Assembly (NCBI RefSeq): GCF_014650895.1 | Contig: NZ_BMVV01000010.1 | Coordinates: forward strand, 186,001 to 250,000 | Reading direction: 5' to 3' | DNA from: Streptomyces omiyaensis | Lineage (GTDB): Bacteria > Actinomycetota > Actinomycetes > Streptomycetales > Streptomycetaceae | DNA length: 64,000 nucleotides | In this document: piece after piece, positions 16,931-24,464 of the stretch | Numbering within the stretch: position 1 is the stretch's first letter | How the letters are laid out: every line of letters begins with the position of its first letter | Notes under the pieces: generated by a model | Seen by the model: the letters and a program-made list of their open reading frames with translations, nothing else | Databases searched by the model: none | Told to the model about the DNA's origin: nothing | Position numbers and translations under genes: made by a program

Positions 16931-17770
16931 ATGGCCGTGAGTGAGCTGCAATTCGTCCGCCTGGGCTTCGGCGAGGACGCCGTCGAGTACCGGGCGGCCT
17001 GGGACAAGCAGCGCGAGGTGCACGCCGCGCGGTTCGCCGACGAGACCGGTGACACCTGTCTCCTCCTGGAGCACCCGCCGGTCTACACGGCCGGCCGGCG
17101 CACGGCGGAGAACGAGCGGCCGCTCGACGGGACCCCGGTGGTCGACGTCGACCGCGGCGGCAAGATCACCTGGCACGGCCCCGGCCAGCTCGTCGGCTAC
17201 CCGATCCTCAAGCTGCCCCGCCCGGTGGACGTCGTGGCCCACGTGCGCCGGCTGGAGGAGGCGCTGATCCGCACCGCCGCCGAGTTCGGCGTGGCGACCA
17301 CCCGGGTCGAGGGGCGCAGCGGCGTCTGGGTGCTCGGCGACCCGGTCGAGCAGCGGCCGTCCGTGGGCGGCCTCTCGCTGGACTTCGACCCCCGGCTGAC
17401 GGACGACGAGTTCGACCCGCGCCTGAACGGCCCCGAGTACGCCCCGTCCAACGCCGGCCAGCGCCGCGAGGACCGCAAGCTCGCCGCCATCGGCATCCGG
17501 GTCGCCAAGGGCGTCACGATGCACGGCTTCTCCTTCAACGTGAACCCGGACAACGCCTGGTTCGACCGGATCATCCCCTGCGGCATCCGCGACGCGGGCG
17601 TGACCTCGCTCGCCAACGAGCTGGGCCGCGACGTCACCGTCGAGGAGGTCCTCCCGGTGGCCGAGCGGCACCTGCGGGACGTGCTGGAGAACGCGGAGCC
17701 CAGACCGCGGGAGATCGGGCGCGACGGCGCGGTCCCGGAGGCGCGGCCGGCGCAGACCGCGTCCGCCTGA
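16931..17770 (+). CDS. lipB: Octanoyl-[acyl carrier protein]:protein N-octanoyltransferase
   Basis: LipB moves octanoyl groups from acyl carrier protein to lipoyl domains, the first step of lipoate assembly. The 279-residue product has GGKITWHGPGQLVGYP, the catalytic lysine in a KLAAIGIRV segment and the catalytic cysteine in CGIRDAGVTSL. AGGAGGAGG ends one base before the ATG at 16931. The in-frame GTG at 16937 has better spacing and may be the real start. lipA follows after 102 bases. Targets include the E2 lipoyl domains encoded at 2018-3799. Confidence 0.94.
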   Translation: MAVSELQFVRLGFGEDAVEYRAAWDKQREVHAARFADETGDTCLLLEHPPVYTAGRRTAENERPLDGTPVVDVDRGGKITWHGPGQLVGYPILKLPRPVDVVAHVRRLEEALIRTAAEFGVATTRVEGRSGVWVLGDPVEQRPSVGGLSLDFDPRLTDDEFDPRLNGPEYAPSNAGQRREDRKLAAIGIRVAKGVTMHGFSFNVNPDNAWFDRIIPCGIRDAGVTSLANELGRDVTVEEVLPVAERHLRDVLENAEPRPREIGRDGAVPEARPAQTASA

Positions 17771-17872
17771 GGAATGCCGGGCTCTGGCCACGGGTTGGCC
17801 AGACGTAGCAAGGCATGGAAGCAACGGGCGTACCCTGGTGTGCGCCGAAGAATCGAAGCTACAGGAGCCGAT

Positions 17873-18841
17873 GTGTCCGCAGTCGCACCCGACGGACGCA
17901 AGATGCTGCGCCTGGAGGTCCGGAACGCCCAGACCCCCATCGAGCGCAAGCCCGAGTGGATCAAGACCCGCGCGAAGATGGGTCCCGAGTACACGAAGAT
18001 GCAGAGCCTCGTGAAGAGCGAGGGCCTGCACACGGTCTGCCAGGAGGCGGGCTGCCCCAACATCTTCGAGTGCTGGGAGGACCGGGAGGCCACCTTCCTC
18101 ATCGGCGGTGACCAGTGCACCCGGCGCTGCGACTTCTGCCAGATCGACACCGGCAAGCCGGAGGCCCTCGACCGCGACGAACCGCGGCGCGTGGGCGAGT
18201 CGGTCGTCACCATGGACCTCAACTACGCCACCATCACCGGCGTCGCCCGCGACGACCTGGAGGACGGCGGCGCCTGGCTGTACGCCGAGACCGTGCGGCA
18301 GATCCACCAGCAGACCGCGCAGCGCGCCGACGGCCGCACCAAGGTCGAGCTGCTCGCCCCCGACTTCAACGCGGTGCCCGAACTCCTGGCGGAGGTCTTC
18401 GCCTCCCGCCCCGAGGTCTTCGCGCACAACGTCGAGACCGTCCCGCGGATCTTCAAGCGGATCCGCCCCGGCTTCCGCTACGAGCGGTCGCTGGAGGTCA
18501 TCACCAAGGCCCGCGACTACGGCCTGGTCACGAAGTCCAACCTGATCCTCGGCATGGGCGAGACCCGCGAGGAGGTCAGCGAGGCGCTGAAGCAGCTGCA
18601 CGACGCCGGCTGCGAGCTCATCACGATCACCCAGTACCTGCGCCCCTCGCTCCGGCACCACCCCGTGGAGCGCTGGGTCAAGCCGCAGGAGTTCGTGGAG
18701 CTCAAGGACGAGGCCGACGAGATCGGCTTCTCCGGCGTCATGTCGGGCCCGCTGGTCCGCTCCTCGTACCGCGCCGGCCGCCTCTACCAGCAGGCGATCG
18801 AGAAGCGGGGCACGACGGTGGAGGCCGTCCAGGCGGTGTGA
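17873..18841 (+). CDS. lipA: Lipoyl synthase (radical SAM)
   Basis: LipA inserts two sulfur atoms into protein-bound octanoyl chains. The 322-residue product has both iron-sulfur cluster motifs: C56-x4-C61-x5-C67 for the auxiliary cluster and C82-x3-C86-x2-C89 (CTRRCDFC) for the radical SAM cluster. The conserved RSSYRAG serine segment is near the C-terminus. The GTG at 17873 follows AGGAG by 5 bases. An in-frame extension back to 17774 is not conserved. A strong hairpin ends the unit. Confidence 0.96.
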   Translation: MSAVAPDGRKMLRLEVRNAQTPIERKPEWIKTRAKMGPEYTKMQSLVKSEGLHTVCQEAGCPNIFECWEDREATFLIGGDQCTRRCDFCQIDTGKPEALDRDEPRRVGESVVTMDLNYATITGVARDDLEDGGAWLYAETVRQIHQQTAQRADGRTKVELLAPDFNAVPELLAEVFASRPEVFAHNVETVPRIFKRIRPGFRYERSLEVITKARDYGLVTKSNLILGMGETREEVSEALKQLHDAGCELITITQYLRPSLRHHPVERWVKPQEFVELKDEADEIGFSGVMSGPLVRSSYRAGRLYQQAIEKRGTTVEAVQAV

Positions 18842-18885
18842 GTCGCCGCACAAGCGGCTACCCGCCGGTACTCCACGGCGGGAGG

Positions 18886-18929
18886 GCGGCCCGTACGGCC
18901 CCGCAGTTCAGCGGGGCGGTACGGGCCGC
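18886..18929 (+). terminator. Terminator after lipA
   Basis: A 19-position stem with one mismatch (18886-18904 with 18911-18929) and a 6-base loop, 44 bases after the lipA stop. Confidence 0.85.
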
Positions 18930-18970
18930 TCCGCCGTACGGGGGGGCCCGCATCGGCGTTTCATCAGGGT

Positions 18971-18999
18971 TTGACCGCCGAGTCATGCGCTGGTAACAC
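18971..18999 (+). promoter_or_regulatory. Promoter of the 73-residue small gene
   Basis: TTGACC (18971-18976) and TAACAC (18994-18999) are 17 bases apart, close to the housekeeping sigma consensus. They are the best promoter between the lipA terminator and the next gene. Confidence 0.55.
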
Positions 19000-19083
19000 C
19001 GTTCTGTGAGCATGGTTCCACGCACCGCCACCATGAGCTCCCTCCCCCACCTCGTCTCCTCCGCTCCCGAGAGAGGACCCGTC

Positions 19084-19305
19084 ATGCCGGCCGCAGCAGC
19101 GCCGACCCACCTCCGCGCCCGCGCCCTCCCCTCCGTCACCGGCGCCCTGCGCGCCGTCGAAGGGCTGCTCCTGGGCGCCGGACAGCGCACCGCACGCCGC
19201 AACGCCTGGACCTCCGTCCTGGAGGACCGCCGCCGCGCCAGGGACCGCATCGAGGCCCAGCACGTCCTGGAGGCCGCGTCCGGCCGGGCGTCGCGGGCCA
19301 CGTAG
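19084..19305 (+). CDS. Small conserved protein of unknown function
   Basis: 73 residues, rich in Ala and Arg, beginning MPAAAAPTHLRARALPSVTG and containing TARRNAWTSVLEDRRRARDR. It is cytoplasmic by appearance and probably helical. GAGAGGAC precedes the ATG at 19084. Small genes of this type follow lipA in other streptomycetes as far as I recall. No function is known. Its stop codon is part of a candidate -10 element of the next gene. Confidence 0.7.
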   Translation: MPAAAAPTHLRARALPSVTGALRAVEGLLLGAGQRTARRNAWTSVLEDRRRARDRIEAQHVLEAASGRASRAT

Positions 19306-19308
19306 ACT
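19303..19308 (+). promoter_or_regulatory. Candidate -10 element overlapping a stop codon
   Basis: TAGACT at 19303-19308 includes the TAG stop of the small gene and stands 7 bases before the ATG of the DUF4191 gene, which would give a leaderless transcript. No good -35 is visible, so confidence is modest. Confidence 0.4.
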
Positions 19309-19315
19309 TCAAGGC

Positions 19316-20026
19316 ATGGCGAGGAAGGCAAACACGGGCGGCGCTGACGCCGCGAACCCCGGGCGACTGAAGCAGATCGCCCTCACGTACAAGATGACCC
19401 GCAAGGCCGACCCCAAGGTCGGGCTCGTCGTCGCCGGCGTGGGCATCGTCGTGCTCGGTGTCCTCCTCGGTATCGGCTTCCTGATCGGACACCCGGTCTA
19501 CCTGGGCATCCTGGGCTTCGTCCTGGCGCTCCTGGCGATGGCGATCGTCTTCGGACGGCGCGCCGAGCGGGCGGCCTTCGGGCAGATGGAGGGACAGCCG
19601 GGCGCCGCCGCGGCGGTGCTGCAGAACATCGGGCGCGGCTGGACCGTGACCCCGGCGGTCGCGATGAACCGCAACCAGGACGTCGTGCACCGGGCGGTCG
19701 GCCGCCAGGGCATCGTCCTGGTCGGCGAGGGCAACCCGAACCGGCTGAAGCCCCTCCTCGTGGCCGAGAAGAAGAAGATGGCCCGCATCCTGGTCGACGT
19801 GCCGGTGACGGACATCATCGTCGGCAACGACGAGGAGCAGGGCCAGGTCCCGCTCAAGAAGGTCCGCACCAAGATGCTGAAGCTGCCCCGGCTGCTCAGC
19901 GGCCCCCAGGTGACGGCGGCCAACGACCGCCTGCGGGCGATGGGCGACCTGATGAGCAACATGCCGCTGCCCAAGGGCCCGATGCCGAAGGGCATGAAGA
20001 TGCCGCGCGGCGGAAAGATGCGCTGA
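19316..20026 (+). CDS. DUF4191 membrane protein
   Basis: 236 residues. After a basic N-terminus (MARKANTGG) come two closely spaced membrane segments at about residues 42-62 and 65-85, then a cytoplasmic domain with EKKKMARILVDVPVTDIIVG. The C-terminus is short and rich in Met, Lys, Gly and Pro. DUF4191 proteins are found throughout actinobacteria next to lipA; their role is unknown. Ten bases separate it from the small gene upstream. A very strong hairpin follows. Confidence 0.9.
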   Translation: MARKANTGGADAANPGRLKQIALTYKMTRKADPKVGLVVAGVGIVVLGVLLGIGFLIGHPVYLGILGFVLALLAMAIVFGRRAERAAFGQMEGQPGAAAAVLQNIGRGWTVTPAVAMNRNQDVVHRAVGRQGIVLVGEGNPNRLKPLLVAEKKKMARILVDVPVTDIIVGNDEEQGQVPLKKVRTKMLKLPRLLSGPQVTAANDRLRAMGDLMSNMPLPKGPMPKGMKMPRGGKMR

Positions 20027-20040
20027 CGCGCGCGAGACCG

Positions 20041-20087
20041 GAAACGGCGGTGCCCCGGACCTGCGAGGTCCGGGGCACCGCCGTTTC
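20041..20087. terminator. Bidirectional terminator
   Basis: A perfect 22-bp stem (20041-20062 with 20066-20087) with a 3-base loop lies between the DUF4191 gene and the convergent RDD gene. Confidence 0.9.
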
Positions 20088-20207
20088 GGCTTCCGGGGCC
20101 GGGCCCGGGCCCGGGGAGCCGTCCGGGCGTGGGCCGGGCGGCCGGGCCGGGGAGCGGTCCGGTCGTCGACGGGCGGCCGGGGCGGACGCGGGGCGTGGGG
20201 CGTGGGG

Positions 20208-20675
20208 TCAGACGCGGACCTGGACCGCGCCGGAGAAGCGGTCGTGGAGGCCGCGGCCGTCCCGGTCCCAGACGAGCGCGGGGATCGCCAGGCAGGTGAG
20301 GGCGGCGCGGAGCACGGCGCGGGGCAGCGAGAGCCGGCCCCCCTGGACGGAGACGACCCGCAGGCGGAAGAGGAGCTTCCCGGGGGTGGCGCCGACGGTG
20401 CCGACGGTCAGGGCGTTCAGGACGAAAAGGATGAGCAGGGCCCAGTTGCTGGTCGCCTGCCCATAGCCGTCGGTGATGAGACCGTATGCGATCAGCAGGC
20501 ACAGACCCCAGTCCACGGCGAGCGCGCCGAGCCGCGCGCCGGGGCGGGCGATCGAACCGGGCCCCTCCTCGGGGAGGCCCAGCTGCTTCCCCCGGTAGCC
20601 GAAGTCCACGCCTGCTTGCTCCGCCGCGGCACGAGGGCCGGAGAGCCACGATCCGAGTGCTTGCCTGTTGTCCAC
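20208..20675 (-). CDS. RDD-family membrane protein
   Basis: 155 residues, starting at GTG 20675 (VDNRQALGSW). About three membrane segments are visible, with the RDD signature ends: RPGARLGALAVDWGLCLLIA early and GRGLHDRFSG at the C-terminus. RDD proteins are small membrane proteins, some linked to ion transport; the role here is unknown. An in-frame extension to 20873 would run through the glnA control region and is unlikely. It is divergent from glnA. Confidence 0.85.
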   Translation of the reverse strand: MDNRQALGSWLSGPRAAAEQAGVDFGYRGKQLGLPEEGPGSIARPGARLGALAVDWGLCLLIAYGLITDGYGQATSNWALLILFVLNALTVGTVGATPGKLLFRLRVVSVQGGRLSLPRAVLRAALTCLAIPALVWDRDGRGLHDRFSGAVQVRV

Positions 20676-20782
20676 CCGACCACCGTACTGCGCCCGATTT
20701 CGATCACTTCGGTCCGGGTACGGATGGGGGGTGGCGCGGAGACGGCCGAGGGTGCGACACGGAGCGTCGCCACCCGCCCCGG

Positions 20783-20820
20783 TTAACTTCGACGAAACAA
20801 ATGGGTCATGCTTGAGAAAT
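20783..20820 (+). promoter_or_regulatory. Tandem GlnR-type box upstream of glnA
   Basis: TTAAC (20783-20787), six bases, GAAAC (20794-20798), six bases, GTCAT (20805-20809), six bases, GAAAT (20816-20820). This spacing is exactly that described for actinobacterial GlnR sites (gTnAC-n6-GaAAC, repeated every 22 bp). It begins 138 bases before the glnA start. The GlnR call rests on motif and position. Confidence 0.75.
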
Positions 20821-20920
20821 CCCGACTGCCTAGGGTCGGGTCCGAGCGTGCGCCACCGCACTGGCCGCATCACCGAGCTGCAACCCCGCCCCTCCCCGGG
20901 CCGGGAGTAGGAGGAGTTGG

Positions 20921-22342
20921 ATGTCCAAGCACGGGTTCCAGAACGCCGAAGAGGTCGCGAAGTTCATCAAGGACGAGGACGTCAAGATGGTCGACGTCCG
21001 CTTCTGCGACCTTCCCGGCGTGATGCAGCACTTCTCGATCCCGGCGACGGCCTTCGACCCGTCCGAGGAGCTGGCCTTCGACGGCTCGTCGATCCGCGGC
21101 TTCCAGGCCATCCACGAGTCCGACATGTCGCTGCGCGCGGACCTGTCGACGGCCCGCCTGGACCCGTTCCGCCGCGACAAGACGCTCAACATCAACTTCT
21201 TCATCCACGACCCGATCACGGGCGAGGCCTACAGCCGTGACCCGCGGAACATCGCGAAGAAGGCGGAGGCGTACCTCGCCTCCACCGGCATCGCCGACAC
21301 CGCGTACTTCGGCCCCGAGGCCGAGTTCTACGTCTTCGACTCGGTCCGCTTCGAGACCTCCGCGAACCAGGGCTTCTACCACATCGACTCCGAGGCCGGC
21401 GCCTGGAACACCGGTGCGGAGGAGAACAACCGCGGCTACAAGGTCCGCTACAAGGGCGGCTACTTCCCGGCCCCGCCGGTCGACCACTTCGCCGACCTCC
21501 GCTCGGAGATGTCCCTGGAGCTGGAGAAGGTCGGCCTCCAGGTCGAGCGCCAGCACCACGAGGTCGGCACCGCCGGCCAGGCCGAGATCAACTACAAGTT
21601 CAACACGCTGCTCGCCTCGGCCGACGACCTGATGCTGTTCAAGTACATCATCAAGAACGTCGCCTGGCGGAACGGCAAGTCCGCGACCTTCATGCCGAAG
21701 CCGATCTTCGGCGACAACGGCTCGGGCATGCACGTCCACCAGTCGCTCTGGTCCAACGGCGACCCGCTGTTCTACGACGAGGCCGGCTACGCGGGCCTCT
21801 CGGACACCGCCCGCTACTACATCGGCGGCATCCTCAAGCACGCCCCGTCGCTGCTCGCCTTCACCAACCCGACGGTGAACTCCTACCACCGCCTGGTCCC
21901 GGGCTTCGAGGCGCCGGTCAACCTGGTCTACTCGCAGCGCAACCGCTCCGCCGCCATGCGCATCCCGATCACGGGCTCGAACCCGAAGGCCAAGCGCGTC
22001 GAGTTCCGCGCGCCGGACCCGTCCTCGAACCCGTACCTCGCCTTCTCCGCCCTCCTCCTCGCGGGCCTCGACGGCGTCAAGAACAAGATCGAGCCCATGG
22101 AGCCGATCGACAAGGACCTGTACGAGCTCGCCCCCGAGGAGCACGCGAGCGTCCCGCAGGTCCCGACCAACCTGGAGGCCGTGCTCAAGGCCCTGGAGGA
22201 GGACAACGAGTACCTCCAGGCCGGCGGCGTCTTCACCTCGGACCTGATCGAGACCTGGATCGACTACAAGCGGACCAACGAGATCGCCCCGATCCAGCTC
22301 CGCCCGCACCCGCACGAGTTCGAGCTCTACTACGACCTCTAG
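20921..22342 (+). CDS. glnA: Glutamine synthetase type I
   Basis: GSI makes glutamine from glutamate and ammonia with ATP and is the main nitrogen assimilation enzyme, a dodecamer. The 473-residue product has the GSI landmarks: DGSSIRGF, GPEAEFYVF, NGSGMHVHQS and NRSAAMRIP. The adenylylation tyrosine is Y401 in DKDLYELAPEE, so the glnE product encoded at 60789-63776 can control it. GGAGGAG precedes the ATG. It is transcribed alone between the GlnR-type box and a terminator. Confidence 0.97.
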   Translation: MSKHGFQNAEEVAKFIKDEDVKMVDVRFCDLPGVMQHFSIPATAFDPSEELAFDGSSIRGFQAIHESDMSLRADLSTARLDPFRRDKTLNINFFIHDPITGEAYSRDPRNIAKKAEAYLASTGIADTAYFGPEAEFYVFDSVRFETSANQGFYHIDSEAGAWNTGAEENNRGYKVRYKGGYFPAPPVDHFADLRSEMSLELEKVGLQVERQHHEVGTAGQAEINYKFNTLLASADDLMLFKYIIKNVAWRNGKSATFMPKPIFGDNGSGMHVHQSLWSNGDPLFYDEAGYAGLSDTARYYIGGILKHAPSLLAFTNPTVNSYHRLVPGFEAPVNLVYSQRNRSAAMRIPITGSNPKAKRVEFRAPDPSSNPYLAFSALLLAGLDGVKNKIEPMEPIDKDLYELAPEEHASVPQVPTNLEAVLKALEEDNEYLQAGGVFTSDLIETWIDYKRTNEIAPIQLRPHPHEFELYYDL

Positions 22343-22369
22343 ACCGCGAGGCGCACCCGCACCACCGCT

Positions 22370-22410
22370 GAGGGCCGCCGCCCCGGAACCACTCCGGGAC
22401 GGCGGCCCTC
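22370..22410 (+). terminator. Terminator after glnA
   Basis: An 11-bp stem (22370-22380 with 22400-22410) encloses a further 4-bp CCGG pair. Confidence 0.8.
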
Positions 22411-22444
22411 GCCGTCTTCCGCGGCCTCCCCGCCGGGAACGCGA

Positions 22445-22473
22445 CCGCCGCCCCGGAGGCACCGGGGCGGCGG
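22445..22473 (-). terminator. Terminator after the 91-residue gene
   Basis: A perfect 12-bp stem (22445-22456 with 22462-22473) with a 5-base loop, 38 bases beyond the 3' end of the minus-strand gene. Confidence 0.8.
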
Positions 22474-22511
22474 GACGGCTCGCGCGCCGCGTCAGCGCCG
22501 TGCCGGGCGGG

Positions 22512-22787
22512 TCAGCGGTTCTGGCGGATGAAGGTGCGGACCAGGCGGCAGGTGGTGTCCGACGGGGGGTGGATGCCTATGCGGGCGGCCATGGTGCGGA
22601 TGGTCGCGTCGGTGGCCTTCGAGGGGACGTAGACCCCGGTGTCGAGCAGGGCGATCGCGAGCCGCATGGCCTTGAGGCGGCGGTTGTGGACGACGTACCA
22701 CTCGCGCGGGCGGCCGGCCGGGAGGGGCTTCTTCAGGAGCGGCGTGAAGGGTTCGATGGACGGCCTGCGGATCACGGCAGTTGCCAT
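22512..22787 (-). CDS. Small basic protein of unknown function
   Basis: 91 residues, very basic, starting MATAVIRRPSIEPFTPLLKK. It contains REWYVVHNRRLKAMRLAIAL and no membrane segment. GGAGGT stands 5 bases before the ATG, so the start is secure. I do not recognise a family; its charge would allow nucleic acid binding but there is no direct evidence. Confidence 0.75.
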   Translation of the reverse strand: MATAVIRRPSIEPFTPLLKKPLPAGRPREWYVVHNRRLKAMRLAIALLDTGVYVPSKATDATIRTMAARIGIHPPSDTTCRLVRTFIRQNR

Positions 22788-22910
22788 GGGCTACCTCCTG
22801 GCGAACGGTGGCGGGGGCCCTCCCCGGGGCCCTTGCCTTCGACTCCCATTTTAGGCGCTACCACTGACAATCGGACCTGGTCGGACGGGGTCCGGGGGTA
22901 ATTTGGGGGG

Positions 22911-23273
22911 ATGGAGATCTGGATCAATCCCGCCTGTTCCAAGTGCCGTGGCGCCCTCACCCTGCTCGACGCGGAAGGGGCCGGTTACACCGTCCGGAAG
23001 TACCTGGAGGACGTGCCCTCCGCGGAGGAGATCCGGGCCGTGCTCGGCCGGCTGGAGCTGGAGCCGTGGGACATCACGCGGACCGGGGAGGCCGAGGCGA
23101 AGGAGCTCGGCGTGAAGGAGTGGGGCCGGACGGCGCAGGACCGGGAGCGGTGGATCGAGGCGCTCCGCGCCCACCCGAAGCTGATCCAGCGGCCGATCAT
23201 CACCGCCGACGACGGCAGCGCCGTCGTCGCGCGGTCGGAGGAGGCCGTGCGGGACGCCCTCGGGCGGAAGTAG
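22911..23273 (+). CDS. ArsC/Spx-family protein (arsenate reductase-like)
   Basis: 120 residues with the thioredoxin-like ArsC fold. The N-terminal NPACSKCRGAL carries the ArsC cysteine, RTGEAEAKELG follows, and PIITADDGSAVVAR ends with an Arg-type active-site segment. It may reduce arsenate with glutaredoxin- or mycothiol-type partners, or be one of the ArsC-like proteins with no proven arsenate role. No ars genes are near. GGGG lies just before the ATG. Confidence 0.85.
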   Translation: MEIWINPACSKCRGALTLLDAEGAGYTVRKYLEDVPSAEEIRAVLGRLELEPWDITRTGEAEAKELGVKEWGRTAQDRERWIEALRAHPKLIQRPIITADDGSAVVARSEEAVRDALGRK

Positions 23274-23325
23274 CGCGAGGGCGGGGCCGGGAGGGCGGGA
23301 GCGGGGCGGGAGGGGCTCAGGCGCC

Positions 23326-24234
23326 TCAGGCGCCGGCCGCCCGGGCCTCCGCCTCGGTGAGGAGCTCGGTGAGGCGGAGGGCGAAGCGGGCGTCGCAGGG
23401 GTCGGGGGTGCCGGTGCGGGCGGCGGCGAGGAGGGCGTCGACGGCGTGGCCGTACGCCTCCGTCGCGCCGTTCCACGCCGGCAGCTCGGCGCGGCCCGCG
23501 GTGCCGTGCAGGGTGATCGCCGCGCCGGCCGCCGCGGGCGGGGCGCCGAGGGTCAGGGTCGCCGTGCTGCTCGCGCCCGAGGCGTGGCGGAGGATCAGGT
23601 GGTGGGTGTCCTCCGGGCCCCTCGCCGCCGTCAGGGACGTCACCTCGCCGAGGATCGGCAGGAGCACGGAGAGGACGTGCGGGCCCACGTCCCACAGCCC
23701 GCCCTTCTCGCGCCGCCACGGCGACTCCGCGTAGGGGCTGGCGGAGCCGGGGCCGTAGAGGGAGCCGAGCCAGCGGGCCTCGCCGACGTACCAGCCGCCC
23801 TCGGCCCGCCGCTCCTCGATCCAGCGGGCGGTCTCCGGGGCGAAGCGCAGGGTGCAGAAGACGACCGAGGCGACGCCCGCCCCCTCCGCCGCCTCCGCGA
23901 CCTCGCGGGCCGCGCCGACCGTGGTCGCCAGCGGCTTGTCGAGGAGGAGGTGGCGGCCGGCCCGGGCGGCGCGGACGGCGACCTCGGCCTGGACGTCCGG
24001 CGGGAGCGCCACCGCCACGGCGTCGCACTCGGCGAGGAGGTCGTCGAGGTCCTCGTAGGCGCGCGTGCCGGAGGCCTCGGCGAGCGCGGCGGCCGCCTCC
24101 GGGCGCCGGCCCCAGACGCCGGCGAAGTCGACCCCCGCGTGGGCGGCGATCGCCGGGGCGTGGGTGCGGGCGGCCCAGGGGCCGGTGCCGACGAGACCGA
24201 TGCGGGGGCGCTGGTGCGCGGGGAGGATCGCCAT
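23326..24234 (-). CDS. Gfo/Idh/MocA-family oxidoreductase
   Basis: 302 residues. The N-terminal Rossmann domain has IGLVGTGPWAARTH, and the conserved KP motif is LLDKPLATT. A C-terminal alpha/beta substrate domain contains GGLWDVGPHVLSVLLP. Relatives oxidise or reduce sugars and inositols with NAD(P). The substrate is unknown. It starts at ATG 24234 and is divergent from the vWA gene across 230 bases. Confidence 0.88.
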   Translation of the reverse strand: MAILPAHQRPRIGLVGTGPWAARTHAPAIAAHAGVDFAGVWGRRPEAAAALAEASGTRAYEDLDDLLAECDAVAVALPPDVQAEVAVRAARAGRHLLLDKPLATTVGAAREVAEAAEGAGVASVVFCTLRFAPETARWIEERRAEGGWYVGEARWLGSLYGPGSASPYAESPWRREKGGLWDVGPHVLSVLLPILGEVTSLTAARGPEDTHHLILRHASGASSTATLTLGAPPAAAGAAITLHGTAGRAELPAWNGATEAYGHAVDALLAAARTGTPDPCDARFALRLTELLTEAEARAAGA

Positions 24235-24464
24235 GGGACCAGTCTGCCGGGTCCGGGACGCGCCTTCGCACCCGGTGCCCGGGCCGCGGGCCGGGGTGCG
24301 CCGTATATCGGTGGCACCGCTCCCCCGGGCCGGTGTTAGCGTGCTCGGGTGCCGGCCGCGGGACTTCGGTACGACTTCCGGAACCTGCCTCGTAAAGCAA
24401 CGTCTTCGCTGATCGTGCTCCCTCTCCCCGGCCGGCACGCCGACACGCGGAGAAGGGGGACGCC
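24235..24464. other. Divergent region upstream of the TROVE-like vWA gene
   Basis: 230 bases without a gene. TTAGCGT near 24337 could be part of a promoter for the vWA gene. Ro-type proteins can be encoded beside Y-like RNAs. I looked for such an RNA by eye and found no convincing stem-loop or tRNA-like element. Confidence 0.35.

Noticed and set aside
22911..23273. Arsenic resistance locus
   Set aside because: Only an ArsC-like protein is present, with no ArsR, ArsB or Acr3 gene near it.
24235..24464. Possible Y-like RNA gene before the TROVE-like protein
   Set aside because: No clear long stem, conserved tRNA-like element or terminator of the needed form was seen; a covariance-model search would be required.
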